From positions 1,922,001 through 1,986,000 of the forward strand of contig NZ_OCSR01000001.1 in NCBI RefSeq assembly GCF_900230185.1: DNA of 64,000 nucleotides, read 5' to 3'. Both the position numbers and the translations under genes were made by a program. Below, piece after piece: positions 25,370 through 33,823 of the stretch. This stretch comes from Burkholderia sp. OK233 (GTDB taxonomy: Bacteria > Pseudomonadota > Gammaproteobacteria > Burkholderiales > Burkholderiaceae). Within the stretch, counting starts at the first letter, position 1; the number at the start of each line of letters is the position of its first letter. The notes under the pieces are model-generated. The model saw only the letters and a program-made list of their open reading frames with translations. It had not been told where the DNA came from and did no database searches.

Positions 25370-26737
25370 ATGTTTGAAAAAATTCTCATTGCCAATCGTG
25401 GCGAGATCGCGCTTCGTATCCAGCGCGCCTGCCGCGAACTCGGCGTCAAGACGGTCGTCGTCTATTCGGAAGCCGACAAGGAAGCCAAGTACGTGAAGCT
25501 CGCCGACGAGGCGGTCTGTATCGGCCCGGCGCCGTCGAATCTGAGCTACCTGAACATGCCGGCGCTGATCAGCGCGGCAGAAGTGACGGACGCCGAAGCG
25601 ATCCACCCCGGCTACGGCTTCCTGTCCGAAAACGCCGACTTCGCCGAACGCGTCGAGCAGTCCGGCTTCACCTTTATCGGCCCGCGCCCGGAAACGATCC
25701 GGATGATGGGCGACAAGGTGACCGCCAAGCAAACCATGATCAAGACCGGCGTGCCCTGCGTGCCGGGTTCTGAAGGCGCGTTGCCGGACGATCCGAAAGA
25801 GATCGTGAAGATTGCCCGCCAGGTCGGCTATCCGGTGATCATCAAGGCCGCCGGCGGCGGCGGTGGCCGCGGCATGCGCGTGGTTCACACGGAAGCGGCG
25901 CTGGTCAACGCGGTCAACATGACGCGCGAAGAAGCCGGCCGTGCCTTCGGCAACCCGCAGGTCTACATGGAGAAATTCCTGGAGAACCCGCGGCACATCG
26001 AAATTCAGATCCTGTCCGACTCGTTCAAGAACGCAGTCTGGCTCGGCGAGCGCGATTGCTCGATGCAGCGTCGTCACCAGAAAGTGATCGAAGAAGCGCC
26101 GGCGCCCGGTATCGCGCGCCGCCTGATCGACCGCATCGGCGATCGCTGCGCGGACGCCTGCAAGAAGATGGGCTATCTTGGCGCGGGTACGTTCGAATTC
26201 CTGTACGAAAACGGCGAGTTCTACTTCATCGAGATGAACACGCGCGTGCAGGTCGAGCATCCGGTGACCGAGTTGATCACGGGCGTCGACATCGTGCAGG
26301 AACAGATTCGCATCGCAGCGGGCGAGAAGCTCGCGTTCCGTCAGCGCGACATCGTGTTCAAGGGTCATGCGATCGAATGCCGGATCAACGCGGAAGATCC
26401 GTTCAAGTTCACGCCGTCTCCGGGTCGTTTGACCTCGTGGCATATGCCGGGCGGCCCCGGCATCCGCGTCGATTCGCACGCCTACAATGGCTATTTCGTG
26501 CCGCCGAACTATGATTCGATGATCGGCAAACTGATCGCTTACGGCGCGACGCGCGAACAGGCGATCAAGCGGATGCGCATCGCCTTGTCGGAAATGGTGG
26601 TGGAAGGCATTTCGACCAACATCCCGCTGCACCGCGAGTTGATGCTGGACGCGAAGTTCGTGGAAGGCGGCACCAGCATTCACTACCTCGAAAACCGGTT
26701 GGCCGCGAAGCAGCAGGCCGCCCCGGAAGAAGCGTAA
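25370..26737 (+). CDS. accC: Acetyl-CoA carboxylase, biotin carboxylase subunit
   Basis: AccC carboxylates biotin on AccB using ATP and bicarbonate. The 455-residue protein begins [17 protein letters not shown] and shows [15 protein letters not shown], the ATP-grasp glycine loop [10 protein letters not shown], the biotin/bicarbonate-binding [12 protein letters not shown] segment and the metal-site [14 protein letters not shown]. The ATG at 25370 is the usual family start; an in-frame ATG at 25352 would add six residues. The gap to prmA is 3 bp, so both are in one operon with accB. Confidence 0.98.
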   Translation: MFEKILIANRGEIALRIQRACRELGVKTVVVYSEADKEAKYVKLADEAVCIGPAPSNLSYLNMPALISAAEVTDAEAIHPGYGFLSENADFAERVEQSGFTFIGPRPETIRMMGDKVTAKQTMIKTGVPCVPGSEGALPDDPKEIVKIARQVGYPVIIKAAGGGGGRGMRVVHTEAALVNAVNMTREEAGRAFGNPQVYMEKFLENPRHIEIQILSDSFKNAVWLGERDCSMQRRHQKVIEEAPAPGIARRLIDRIGDRCADACKKMGYLGAGTFEFLYENGEFYFIEMNTRVQVEHPVTELITGVDIVQEQIRIAAGEKLAFRQRDIVFKGHAIECRINAEDPFKFTPSPGRLTSWHMPGGPGIRVDSHAYNGYFVPPNYDSMIGKLIAYGATREQAIKRMRIALSEMVVEGISTNIPLHRELMLDAKFVEGGTSIHYLENRLAAKQQAAPEEA

Positions 26738-26740
26738 GTC

Positions 26741-27643
26741 ATGAGCTACCGGGAACTGATCGCCGAGCTGGCACGCGAGCACGCGGAGGAGTTCTCCGAC
26801 GCGCTGCTCGAGTTGGGTGCGCTGTCCGTATCGGTTGAAGATGCGGACGCCGACACGCCCGACGAGCAGCCGCTGTTCGGCGAGCCCGGTCTCACGCCGG
26901 ATCGCACGGCGTGGCAGCGTTCGCGCGTGATCGCACTGCTCGCGCCGGAACAGGAGCCGGCGGTACTGCTCACAGCGGCCGCCAATGAGGTGGGGCTGGA
27001 AAGCGCACCATCGTTTACCGTGCGTGAAGTCGAAGAGCAGGATTGGGTGCGTCTCACACAGTCGCAATTCGATCCGATTCCGATCGGCGAGCGCATCTGG
27101 GTGGTGCCCTCGTGGCACGATGCACCGGACCCTGACGCACTTGTGCTGGAACTCGATCCGGGCCTCGCATTCGGCACCGGCAGCCATCCCACTACGCGTC
27201 TGTGTATGGAATGGCTGGAGCAGTCGGTGAAGGCGGAGCAATCCGTGCTCGACTACGGCTGCGGCTCAGGCATCCTCGCAATCCTCGCGAAGAAGTGCGG
27301 CGCCAACCCGGTGTACGGCATCGATATCGACCCGCAGGCGGTCGAATCGGCGCGTCACAACAGCGAGCGCAACCGGGCGGAAGTCACGTACGGTTTGCCC
27401 GACGAATGCCCCACCGGCGAGTTCGATATCGTGGTCGCCAACATCCTGTCCAACCCGCTCAAGCTGATGGCGTCGATGCTGTCGTCGAAGGTCAAGCCGG
27501 GTGGCCGGATCGCGCTGTCAGGCATTCTGGCGCGCCAGGCGGACGAAGTGGCGCAGGTCTATTCGCGATGGATCGACATCGGCGTATGGCGCGAACACGA
27601 AGGTTGGGTATGCCTGACGGGAACGCGCCGCGAAAGCCATTAG
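26741..27643 (+). CDS. prmA: Ribosomal protein L11 methyltransferase
   Basis: PrmA trimethylates lysines and the N-terminus of ribosomal protein L11. The 300-residue enzyme has an N-terminal recognition domain rich in acidic residues. The methyltransferase domain follows, with [15 protein letters not shown], the SAM-binding [26 protein letters not shown] and the catalytic-loop [13 protein letters not shown]. It is coupled to accC with a 3-bp gap, a neighbourhood well known in proteobacteria. Confidence 0.97.
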   Translation: MSYRELIAELAREHAEEFSDALLELGALSVSVEDADADTPDEQPLFGEPGLTPDRTAWQRSRVIALLAPEQEPAVLLTAAANEVGLESAPSFTVREVEEQDWVRLTQSQFDPIPIGERIWVVPSWHDAPDPDALVLELDPGLAFGTGSHPTTRLCMEWLEQSVKAEQSVLDYGCGSGILAILAKKCGANPVYGIDIDPQAVESARHNSERNRAEVTYGLPDECPTGEFDIVVANILSNPLKLMASMLSSKVKPGGRIALSGILARQADEVAQVYSRWIDIGVWREHEGWVCLTGTRRESH

Positions 27644-27691
27644 AATAAGGCGTATTGTCCAACCAACGGCCTTTCGGCTTACCGGCTCAAT

Positions 27692-29005
27692 ATGCTCCTG
27701 GCAACGCGTTGCCCCTTCTGCGAAACCGTCTTCCGCCTGCAACCGGCGCAGCTCGCGCTGCGCCGCGGCCTCGTGCGTTGCGGACATTGCCATGAAGTAT
27801 TCGACGCATCGAGCAGCCTGTTCGAACTGAACGAGGACGGCGACTTCTCCTCCGCCAAACCGGTTGCCGCGGCTGCGGCGATCGAGGCTTTGTCCGGCGT
27901 ACGCCCTAAGGGCCCCGATTTCAGCGCTGAAGCATGGGATCCATGGGCACCGGCACCCGACGCCGCGATCGACAACCGCCTGCTTCACAACGCCAGCAAT
28001 CTGCCGCTTACGCCGATCTCCACCGGCGCAGGCGTCGCCGTCACGCCGCGCCACGCTACCGAGCCGGAACTGCCGGCGAGCGCCTTCACCACGCCGGTTC
28101 CTCCCGACCACGAACCCAGTCTCGCGAACGCGCCGCTCGAACCGCTTGCCCACGCGGCCGACGCGCCCGCGGACATGCCGCGTGAGCCTTCCGCTCGCGA
28201 GGCCGATCCGTCTGCGGAGACAGCGCCGCGAGTCTGGCACAAGACCGAGCGTCCTTCTGAACATCTTGCTGATGCTGATGCTGATGAACCGGTTTTGCAC
28301 GAGACGGCCGCCTTGCATGGCATTCCTGACAATGAACCGCATTTCGGTGCGGCCGCCTCAGGTGCGGCGGGCATAGCTGCGGCGGCCGGCCTGGGTGCGG
28401 GCGGTGGCTCCGGTCCGAGCCCAGCCACATTTGGATCGAGCGGCGAACCCTTCGCGGTCCAGCCGGTGCATGACGGCGTCGATCCCTTCCCGGTGGTACG
28501 CGAAACACGCCCGGCCGAACCGCGCCGCCTCGGCTGGATCATCTTCGGCTCGGTGGTCGCCGCGCTACTGGTCATCGCCCTGCTCGCGCAACTCGCCTGG
28601 TGGCAACGTGAAACCGTGCAGGTCTACTTTCCACGCTCGCAGACGCTCTACGTAAAGGCCTGCGCGCAGCTCGGCTGCCAGATCACGCCGCCGCACGACA
28701 TCGACGGTTTGCAGGTCGAACCGTCCGACCTGCGGCAGATCGACGGTCCGCACAAGCTCGAACTGAAGATGCCGCTGCGCAACCGCGCCAATGTTGCGCT
28801 GGCCTACCCGGCCATCGAACTCACGCTGCTCGACGACCAGAACAATGTCGCCGTGCGCCGCGTGCTGTGGCCGCAAGACTACGTCGCACCCGGCACGCCG
28901 ATCGCGGCCGGACTGCCGGCGCACACGACCCAGACCATGATCGTGCATCTCGACACGGGCAATGCGGTCGCGTCCAATTTCCGCGTACAGATTTTTTATC
29001 CGTAA
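27692..29005 (+). CDS. MJ0042-type zinc-ribbon / DUF3426 membrane protein
   Basis: The 437-residue protein begins with a zinc ribbon of two CxxC pairs (CPFC at 8-11, CGHC at 30-33 or so) of the MJ0042 type. A long Ala/Pro/acidic linker of about 220 residues follows, then one transmembrane helix near 278-300 (LGWIIFGSVVAALLVIALLA). The last domain of about 135 residues is the DUF3426 domain, rich in beta strands. Topology suggests a cytoplasmic zinc ribbon and a periplasmic C-terminus. The function is unknown. It lies 48 bp after prmA, likely in the same operon. Confidence 0.88.
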   Translation: MLLATRCPFCETVFRLQPAQLALRRGLVRCGHCHEVFDASSSLFELNEDGDFSSAKPVAAAAAIEALSGVRPKGPDFSAEAWDPWAPAPDAAIDNRLLHNASNLPLTPISTGAGVAVTPRHATEPELPASAFTTPVPPDHEPSLANAPLEPLAHAADAPADMPREPSAREADPSAETAPRVWHKTERPSEHLADADADEPVLHETAALHGIPDNEPHFGAAASGAAGIAAAAGLGAGGGSGPSPATFGSSGEPFAVQPVHDGVDPFPVVRETRPAEPRRLGWIIFGSVVAALLVIALLAQLAWWQRETVQVYFPRSQTLYVKACAQLGCQITPPHDIDGLQVEPSDLRQIDGPHKLELKMPLRNRANVALAYPAIELTLLDDQNNVAVRRVLWPQDYVAPGTPIAAGLPAHTTQTMIVHLDTGNAVASNFRVQIFYP

Positions 29006-29078
29006 CGCATCCTCGCGCGCCCGGCACTGACCGGGCGTATTCACCGTCATTACTGACGAATTTTCGGAGCACGACAAC

Positions 29079-29579
29079 ATGAGTCAAGTTACGCTGGGTG
29101 GCAACCCGATCGAAGTAGCCGGCACGTTCCCGAGCGTGGGCCAGAATGCCCCCGCCTTCTCGCTGGTCGGCAAGGATCTGAAGCCGCTGTCGCTGGCCGA
29201 CTTCGCCGGCAAGCGCAAGGTGCTGAACATCGTCCCGAGCCTCGACACGCCGACCTGCGCCACGTCGACCCGCAAGTTCAACGAGGCCGCGGCCAAGCTG
29301 AGCAACACGGCTGTGATCGTCGTGTCGGGCGACCTGCCGTTCGCCGCATCGCGTTTCTGCACGACCGAAGGCATCGAGAACGTCGTGACGGCGTCCACGT
29401 TCCGCGGCCATGAGTTCGCGCAAGCCTACGGCGTCGACGTCACGAGCGGCCCGCTGACGGGTCTGACGGCACGCGCCGTGGTGGTCGTCGACGAGAACGA
29501 CAAGGTCGTGCACGCTGAGCTGGTCGGCGAAATCAAGAACGAACCGAACTATGACGCAGCGCTCGCCGCGCTGAAGTAA
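29079..29579 (+). CDS. tpx: Thiol peroxidase (atypical 2-Cys peroxiredoxin)
   Basis: Tpx reduces hydrogen and alkyl peroxides with electrons from thioredoxin. The 166-residue protein starts [15 protein letters not shown] and has the peroxidatic Cys in [15 protein letters not shown] (C60) and the resolving Cys in [10 protein letters not shown] (C94), the spacing typical of Tpx. The Thr and Arg of the active site are present (T57 and an Arg in SRFC). GGAG lies upstream of the start. It is an independent gene or at the end of the accBC-prmA group. Confidence 0.97.
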   Translation: MSQVTLGGNPIEVAGTFPSVGQNAPAFSLVGKDLKPLSLADFAGKRKVLNIVPSLDTPTCATSTRKFNEAAAKLSNTAVIVVSGDLPFAASRFCTTEGIENVVTASTFRGHEFAQAYGVDVTSGPLTGLTARAVVVVDENDKVVHAELVGEIKNEPNYDAALAALK

Positions 29580-29675
29580 AACCTTCGCGCACGAACCCCG
29601 GCGCCGCGCTTCATGCGCGGCGCTGTCACATCGTCGCGCCCATTCTCTTTATCGACTTTTACAGGAACGCTCGCC

Positions 29676-30614
29676 TTGGCTACGCTGATTTGCGGTTCGC
29701 TCGCCTACGACAACATCATGACCTTCGAAGGCCGCTTTCGGGAGCACATCCTGCCGGAGCAGGTCCACATCCTGAACGTGAGCTTCCTCGTGCCGACGAT
29801 GCGCCGCGAGTTCGGCGGCTGCGCCGGCAACATTGCCTACTCGCTGCATCTGCTGGGTGGCAATGCGCGCATCATGGGCGCGCTTGGCGCGATCGACGCG
29901 CAGCTCTACATGGACCGCTTCAAGCAGCTCGGCCTCTCGACGGAAAACGTTCTGGTGGTGCCGGACACGTACTCGGCCCAGGCGATGATCACCACCGACC
30001 TCGAAAACAACCAGATCACGGCGTTCCACCCGGGCGCGATGATGCAGGCGCATCTGAACCGCGCCGACGAAGCAAAGGGCATCACGCTCGGGATCGTCGG
30101 GCCGGATGGTTACGACGCCATGATCCAGCATTCCGAGCATCTGGCAGCGGCCGGCGTGCCGTTTATTTTCGATCCGGGCCAAGGTTTGCCGCTGTTCGAC
30201 GGTGAGTCGCTGCGCCGCATGATTGAACTTGCTACTTACGTAGCTGTCAACGATTACGAAGCCAAACTGGTGAGCAACAAAACGGGTTGGTCGATCGAAG
30301 AGATCGCCGGCAAGGTCGAGGCGCTGATTGTCACGCTCGGCGAACAAGGCGCGCAGATCCATCACGCCGGCGGCATCGAAGAGATTCCGGCGGTCAAGGC
30401 ACAGCAGGTGCTCGATCCTACAGGCTGTGGTGACGCGTTCCGCGGCGGCTTGTTGTACGGCATCGAGCACAAGCTGGGCTGGGCGACCACCGGGCGTCTG
30501 GCGAGCCTGATGGGCGCGCTGAAGATCGAACACCAGGGCCCGCAAAACTACGCGCCCAACCGGGCGGAGATCAACGAACGGTTCAAGCAGGCGTTCGGAT
30601 ACGACCTGCAGTAA
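29676..30614 (+). CDS. PfkB-family carbohydrate/nucleoside kinase (TTG start)
   Basis: This ribokinase-superfamily enzyme of 312 residues probably acts on a sugar or nucleoside (adenosine-kinase-like). It has ICGSLAYDNIM, the GGCAGNIAYSLHLLGG substrate loop (about 47-62), FDPGQGLP, VNDYEAKL, IVTLGEQGA and the anion-hole/catalytic motif DPTGCGDAFRGG. In the last, Cys replaces the more common Ala before Gly-Asp. The TTG at 29676 has AGGAAC upstream and homology starts there; the ATG at 29613 would add 21 residues lacking similarity. The substrate is not determinable from sequence. It is 25 bp before slyB. Confidence 0.88.
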   Translation: MATLICGSLAYDNIMTFEGRFREHILPEQVHILNVSFLVPTMRREFGGCAGNIAYSLHLLGGNARIMGALGAIDAQLYMDRFKQLGLSTENVLVVPDTYSAQAMITTDLENNQITAFHPGAMMQAHLNRADEAKGITLGIVGPDGYDAMIQHSEHLAAAGVPFIFDPGQGLPLFDGESLRRMIELATYVAVNDYEAKLVSNKTGWSIEEIAGKVEALIVTLGEQGAQIHHAGGIEEIPAVKAQQVLDPTGCGDAFRGGLLYGIEHKLGWATTGRLASLMGALKIEHQGPQNYAPNRAEINERFKQAFGYDLQ

Positions 30615-30639
30615 TGCCACAAGCTATTGGAGTTAGGGA

Positions 30640-31116
30640 ATGAGAACAACGAGTCGCCTGGTAGTGGCCGCCTTGATTGCCGGTTCGCTGGCCATGTCGG
30701 GGTGTGCGTACAACAGCAGTTCTGCCGACGTCTACACGGCGTCGCAGGCACAGCGCGAAGAGACGGTCCGCATGGGCACGGTCGACAGCGTTCGAGCCGT
30801 CAAGATCAGTTCGAACAACGGCCAGCCGAGCGGCCTGGGCGCGATCGGCGGCGGGGCGTTGGGCGCGGTGGCCGGCAGCGCGATTGGCGGTGGTCGCGGC
30901 TCGATCGTGACGGGCATCATCGGCGGCCTGGCTGGCGCAGTGGCAGGCAATGCGGTGGAGAACGGTGTTGCGGTGCACGACGGCCTCGAGATCACCGTGC
31001 GACTCGATAACGGCGACATGCGTGCGATCACCCAAAGCGCCACCGGCGAAATCTTCCGCGCCGGCGAGCGCGTCCGTCTGCTTTCCAGCGGCGGCGTCAC
31101 GCGCGTCACGCACTAA
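30640..31116 (+). CDS. slyB: SlyB-like glycine-zipper outer-membrane lipoprotein
   Basis: The 158-residue protein has a lipoprotein signal peptide with lipobox LAMSGC (lipidated Cys about 22). A double glycine-zipper segment follows (GAIGGGALGAVAGSAIGGG and a second GIIGGLAGAVAGNAVE run, about 70-105), typical of SlyB/Pcp proteins. The C-terminal domain is beta-rich. It would sit in the outer membrane or associate with it. Its stop codon TAA (31114-31116) is part of the 4-bp target duplication of the following insertion sequence, so the coding sequence is intact. Confidence 0.92.
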   Translation: MRTTSRLVVAALIAGSLAMSGCAYNSSSADVYTASQAQREETVRMGTVDSVRAVKISSNNGQPSGLGAIGGGALGAVAGSAIGGGRGSIVTGIIGGLAGAVAGNAVENGVAVHDGLEITVRLDNGDMRAITQSATGEIFRAGERVRLLSSGGVTRVTH

Positions 31117-32452
31117 CAGGCCGTTGAAATATCCGTCGTTGATGCGCCCAGATGCATTACGACGGATGCTGGGTTCGCACTTTTGAAACGCGGAACACGT
31201 TGCGGGCATTCGACGTTGCTCGCGGGTTCGCCATATCGATGTTATCCATTGCTTCCTGCCCCTTAACCGGCAAGTGTGCGCATACGCGTCAGGTTGTAGC
31301 CGACCTGCGTCAGCACGAAGAGCTGGTCTACGCGTTCAAGTCCTCGATACATCGCTTGTCGAATTCGTCCGACTGTCTTGCCCCATCCGAACACCTGCTC
31401 AATGCGTTTACGTTTTTGCTGGCTGACCGCGTAACCCGGCCAGCGCGTAGTTCGCTCGTCAATTGCTGAGCCTCCTGGACGACCATCGTTTTGCGCCACA
31501 TGCGGCGTGACACGATTCGCGCGACAACTGCCGACGAAGCCGGCGGTGTCGTAGTTCTTGTCCGCACCGACCGTGATGGCACGCGACGCAACACTCGCGG
31601 CATCAGCAAGCATCTGCCCGGCCGCGTCGCGCTCGGCGGTGCCCGTCGCCAGCGTCACCTGTGCGTTGACCACCAGGCCGTGCCGGTTGTCGGTCAGCAC
31701 GTGGCCCATATAACAGAGCATCGCTCCGGTTCCTTTGCTCTTACGAAACAGGCGCGCCTGCTCGTCCGTCGTGGATTGGTGCGTCTCGTTACTGCGCTTC
31801 TGTCCATGCCAGTTGTCATTCGGCGCGGGCGGTTCGTCAGGGGGCCTGTCTTCTTTGTCCGGACTTGCCTTGGGCACAAAGCTCTTGTGCCCGGCCCATG
31901 CCTGAATCAACGTGCCGTCGACGCTAAAGTGCTCCCCAGAAAGATATCCGCGCTCGCGCGCGGTCTCGACTGTCTCGTTGAACAGCAACACCAGCACATC
32001 GTGTTCGAGCAACCGGTCGCGGTTCTTGCTGAACGTCGAGTGGTCCCACACGGTCCCGTCCATCGGCAGGCCGACGAACCAGCGGAACAACATATTGTAG
32101 GAAATCTGTTCCACCAGCATGCGCTCGCTACGAATTGAGTACAGCACCTGCAGCAAAAGAGCTCGCACCAGCTTCTCCGGCGCAATGCTCGGCCGACCTC
32201 CTTTCACGTCAGCCTCGTACATCCGCGCGAACACATCGTCCATGCGTTTAAGCGCGTCATTGAGCCAGGTGCGAATCGGACGCAACGGATGGTCCTTCGG
32301 CACAAAATCGTCCAGCTTCAACACCGTGAACATTGATTCGGTAAAACCATCTGGCCCACGCATCCGTTCCATCTCGCTCTCATTGATGACATACGTTCAA
32401 CGTTTACGCCTGCGTTCCGGATGACCGCTACATGAGGTATTTCACCGGCCTG
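31117..32452 (-). mobile_element. IS5-family insertion sequence, apparently intact
   Basis: This 1336-bp element has 18-bp imperfect terminal inverted repeats starting CAGGCCG (31117-31134 and 32435-32452; 15 of 18 match) and one complete transposase gene. It is flanked by the CTAA duplication. Because the repeats, target duplication and reading frame are all intact, the insertion looks recent and potentially mobile. Confidence 0.9.
31263..32372 (-). CDS. IS5-family transposase
   Basis: The 369-residue transposase contains an N-terminal DUF772-type domain (FVPKDHPLRPIRTW, GRPSIAPEKLVRALLLQVLY, SERMLVEQISYNMLFRWF) and a DDE domain. The catalytic residues are likely the Asp in FSVDGTLIQAW, the Asp in TVGADKNYDTAGFV and the Glu in RIEQVFGWGK. 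A hydrophilic insert (KEDRPPDEPPAPNDNWHGQK) lies between the first Asp and the core strand. The frame is complete, and is read towards slyB. Confidence 0.93.
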   Translation of the reverse strand: MERMRGPDGFTESMFTVLKLDDFVPKDHPLRPIRTWLNDALKRMDDVFARMYEADVKGGRPSIAPEKLVRALLLQVLYSIRSERMLVEQISYNMLFRWFVGLPMDGTVWDHSTFSKNRDRLLEHDVLVLLFNETVETARERGYLSGEHFSVDGTLIQAWAGHKSFVPKASPDKEDRPPDEPPAPNDNWHGQKRSNETHQSTTDEQARLFRKSKGTGAMLCYMGHVLTDNRHGLVVNAQVTLATGTAERDAAGQMLADAASVASRAITVGADKNYDTAGFVGSCRANRVTPHVAQNDGRPGGSAIDERTTRWPGYAVSQQKRKRIEQVFGWGKTVGRIRQAMYRGLERVDQLFVLTQVGYNLTRMRTLAG

Positions 32453-32524
32453 CTAAGTTTCCCCTCTCGTGCGGTCGCGCTTCACGCGCCACCGCGACGA
32501 CCTCAAACGCATGCCCTCCCTGTC

Positions 32525-32558
32525 GACCGGAGTTAGCGCTTTAGCGGTTACTCCGGTC
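32525..32558. repeat. Unassigned hairpin element with 9-bp perfect outer stem
   Basis: GACCGGAGT (32525-32533) pairs exactly with ACTCCGGTC (32550-32558), and an inner CGC-TTTA-GCG stem lies inside. There is no T-run, so it is not a clear terminator. It may be part of a dispersed repeat or a structured RNA; copies elsewhere in the genome would decide. Confidence 0.6.
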
Positions 32559-32643
32559 CCATGCAACACAGTGGCGGTGCATGCGTTTTTTTTCGCCTGC
32601 GAGTTTTGAACTCGTTTCTCAAAGCCAGTGCCTTCGCCCGAGC

Positions 32644-32679
32644 AAAAAAAATCCCGTCGCCAGAAACCCGGCAACGGGA
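32644..32679 (-). terminator. Rho-independent terminator of the histone-like gene
   Basis: On the minus strand the stem TCCCGT..GCC pairs with GGC..ACGGGA around the loop GGGTTTCT (one T/G mismatch inside the stem), followed by eight T residues. It lies about 90 bp after the stop codon of the histone-like gene. Confidence 0.88.
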
Positions 32680-32686
32680 CCCTGAC

Positions 32687-32724
32687 CGAGTAGCGCTCGG
32701 TGATGCTGCTTCAAGCGCTACTCG
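32687..32724. repeat. 11-bp inverted repeat in the 3' region of the histone-like gene
   Basis: CGAGTAGCGCT (32687-32697) and AGCGCTACTCG (32714-32724) form a perfect stem with a 16-nt loop between the stop codon and the terminator. It may stabilise the 3' end of the message. Confidence 0.7.
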
Positions 32725-32766
32725 ATCATCGACACACAGTACGACGTGTCGAAGTACTTCTACTGC

Positions 32767-33381
32767 TTACGGACGGCTACCCGTCGGGAACGGCCATGCC
32801 GCTGCCGGGTTCAGCGCGGTCTTCACCGTCGCCGCCGGCGCGCTCGAGACAGAAGTCGCAGCGGGAGCAGGAGCAGCCTTCTTGGCAACAGCCTTCTTCG
32901 CAGGGGCAGCCTTCTTGGCAGGAGCAGCGGCCTTCTTCGCAGCAGCCTTCTTGGCAGGTGCAGCCTTTTTAGCGGCAGCCTTTTTCGCAGGCGCAGCCTT
33001 CTTGGCGGCAGCCTTCTTCGCAGGCGCAGCTTTCTTGGCAGCAGCCTTCTTGGCAGGCGCAGCCTTCTTGGCAGCAGCCTTCTTAGCCGGCGCCTTTTTT
33101 GCTGCGGCCTTCTTCGCCGGTGCTGCCTTCTTTGCTGCAACCTTCTTCACTGCTGCTTTCTTAGCCGGCGCTGCCTTCTTTGCCGGTGCCTTCTTCGCTG
33201 CAACCTTCTTCACTGCGACTTTCTTTGCAGCGACTTTCTTCGCCGGCGCAGCCTTCTTCGCTGCAACCTTCTTCACTGCGACTTTCTTAGCAGCGACTTT
33301 TTTCGCCGGAGCGGCCTTCTTTGCCGGAGCAGCCTTCTTAGCTGCGGGTTTCTTAGCTGCGGCTTTCTTGATAGTTGCCAT
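32767..33381 (-). CDS. Histone H1-like Lys/Ala-rich DNA-binding protein
   Basis: The 204-residue protein consists almost wholly of repeats of the type KKAAPAKKA and KKVAAKKVAVKKV, with scarcely any other residue until a short C-terminal tail (SSAPAATVKTALNPAAAW). This is the composition of bacterial histone H1-like proteins (HctB/AlgP-like), which bind and compact DNA through lysine clusters. The second ATG (33381) is chosen because GGAG then lies 6 bases upstream; the first ATG is 3 bp earlier. A strong terminator follows. Repeat number is likely variable between strains. An antisense open frame over the gene encodes a Phe/Ala mirror of the repeats and is not real. Confidence 0.9.
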   Translation of the reverse strand: MATIKKAAAKKPAAKKAAPAKKAAPAKKVAAKKVAVKKVAAKKAAPAKKVAAKKVAVKKVAAKKAPAKKAAPAKKAAVKKVAAKKAAPAKKAAAKKAPAKKAAAKKAAPAKKAAAKKAAPAKKAAAKKAAPAKKAAAKKAAPAKKAAAKKAAAPAKKAAPAKKAVAKKAAPAPAATSVSSAPAATVKTALNPAAAWPFPTGSRP

Positions 33382-33823
33382 CATTTTCTCCTTCAGGTTT
33401 TCAGATGAGAGTCAGTTCAAACTACACCCTTCGTCAAAACCCGCTTCCCGCGGACGCTTCTCAGGGCGCGCGCTACGAAGCGGGCTATTCATCGGCGTAC
33501 GCAGGTGCTGCGCGCTTACGCTAATGAATGCGGTAAGGCGCGCCGTGCCCTTGGGCACCGCGCGCCAGATCTGGTCGGCGCTGGATCTCAACGCCGGCAA
33601 TTGCTTGATCGGGCCGCCGGCGCTAACGCCAGCGGCTTTTTCCGGGGGGAAGTTTGCCCATCCCACTGAAGGGTTCGCAAAGTGCCAGCCATGTTTGTGG
33701 GCCGCGAAGGCACGCGGCGCACCGGGCACAATTTGCATCAGGCGGTTCTGCTCCTAACTAAATTGCCGCGGCCGAAGCCTGCCGGCATCCCCAAAATGAA
33801 TGCATCTGCGACACGAACCCGGA
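33382..33823. other. Intergenic region between nrdB and the histone-like gene
   Basis: This 442-bp gap has no convincing protein gene. It holds a very strong hairpin at 33537-33566 (GGCGCGC and GCGCGCC arms with GTGCCC/GGGCAC inside) and, on the plus strand, a second hairpin followed by five T residues (33613-33641). The latter reads as a plus-strand terminator, although no plus-strand gene precedes it. A small RNA is possible. The promoter of the histone-like gene must lie near 33385-33450. Confidence 0.65.
33613..33641 (+). terminator. Plus-strand terminator-like hairpin with no upstream gene
   Basis: GCCGC-C-GGCG pairs with CGCC-A-GCGGC around a CTAA loop and is followed by TTTTT. Both flanking genes are on the minus strand, so it would terminate an unannotated plus-strand transcript. 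Confidence 0.5.

Larger units (their letters stand above)
31113..32456. repeat. CTAA target-site duplication flanking the IS5-family element
   Basis: CTAA occurs at 31113-31116 and again at 32453-32456, immediately outside the terminal inverted repeats. A 4-bp YTAR duplication is typical of the IS5 subgroup. The left copy includes the slyB stop codon. Confidence 0.88.
32453..32766. other. Intergenic region between the IS and the histone-like gene
   Basis: This 314-bp gap holds the original slyB downstream sequence. From left to right it contains a hairpin (32525-32558), a T-rich stretch, the rho-independent terminator of the histone-like gene (32644-32679) and an 11-bp inverted repeat (32687-32724). 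No protein gene is supported. Confidence 0.75.

Noticed and set aside
25334..27241. 635-codon minus-strand frame opposite accC-prmA
   Set aside because: Antisense to well-supported accC and prmA; no motif of its own.
33412..33738. 108-codon minus-strand frame upstream of the histone-like gene
   Set aside because: It covers both strong hairpins of the gap and has no family resemblance; more likely non-coding.
32561..33757. 398-codon plus-strand frame over the histone-like gene, encoding a Phe/Ala/Gly-rich protein
   Set aside because: It is the antisense mirror of the AAG/GCN codon repeats of the histone-like gene; no ribosome-binding site or homology.
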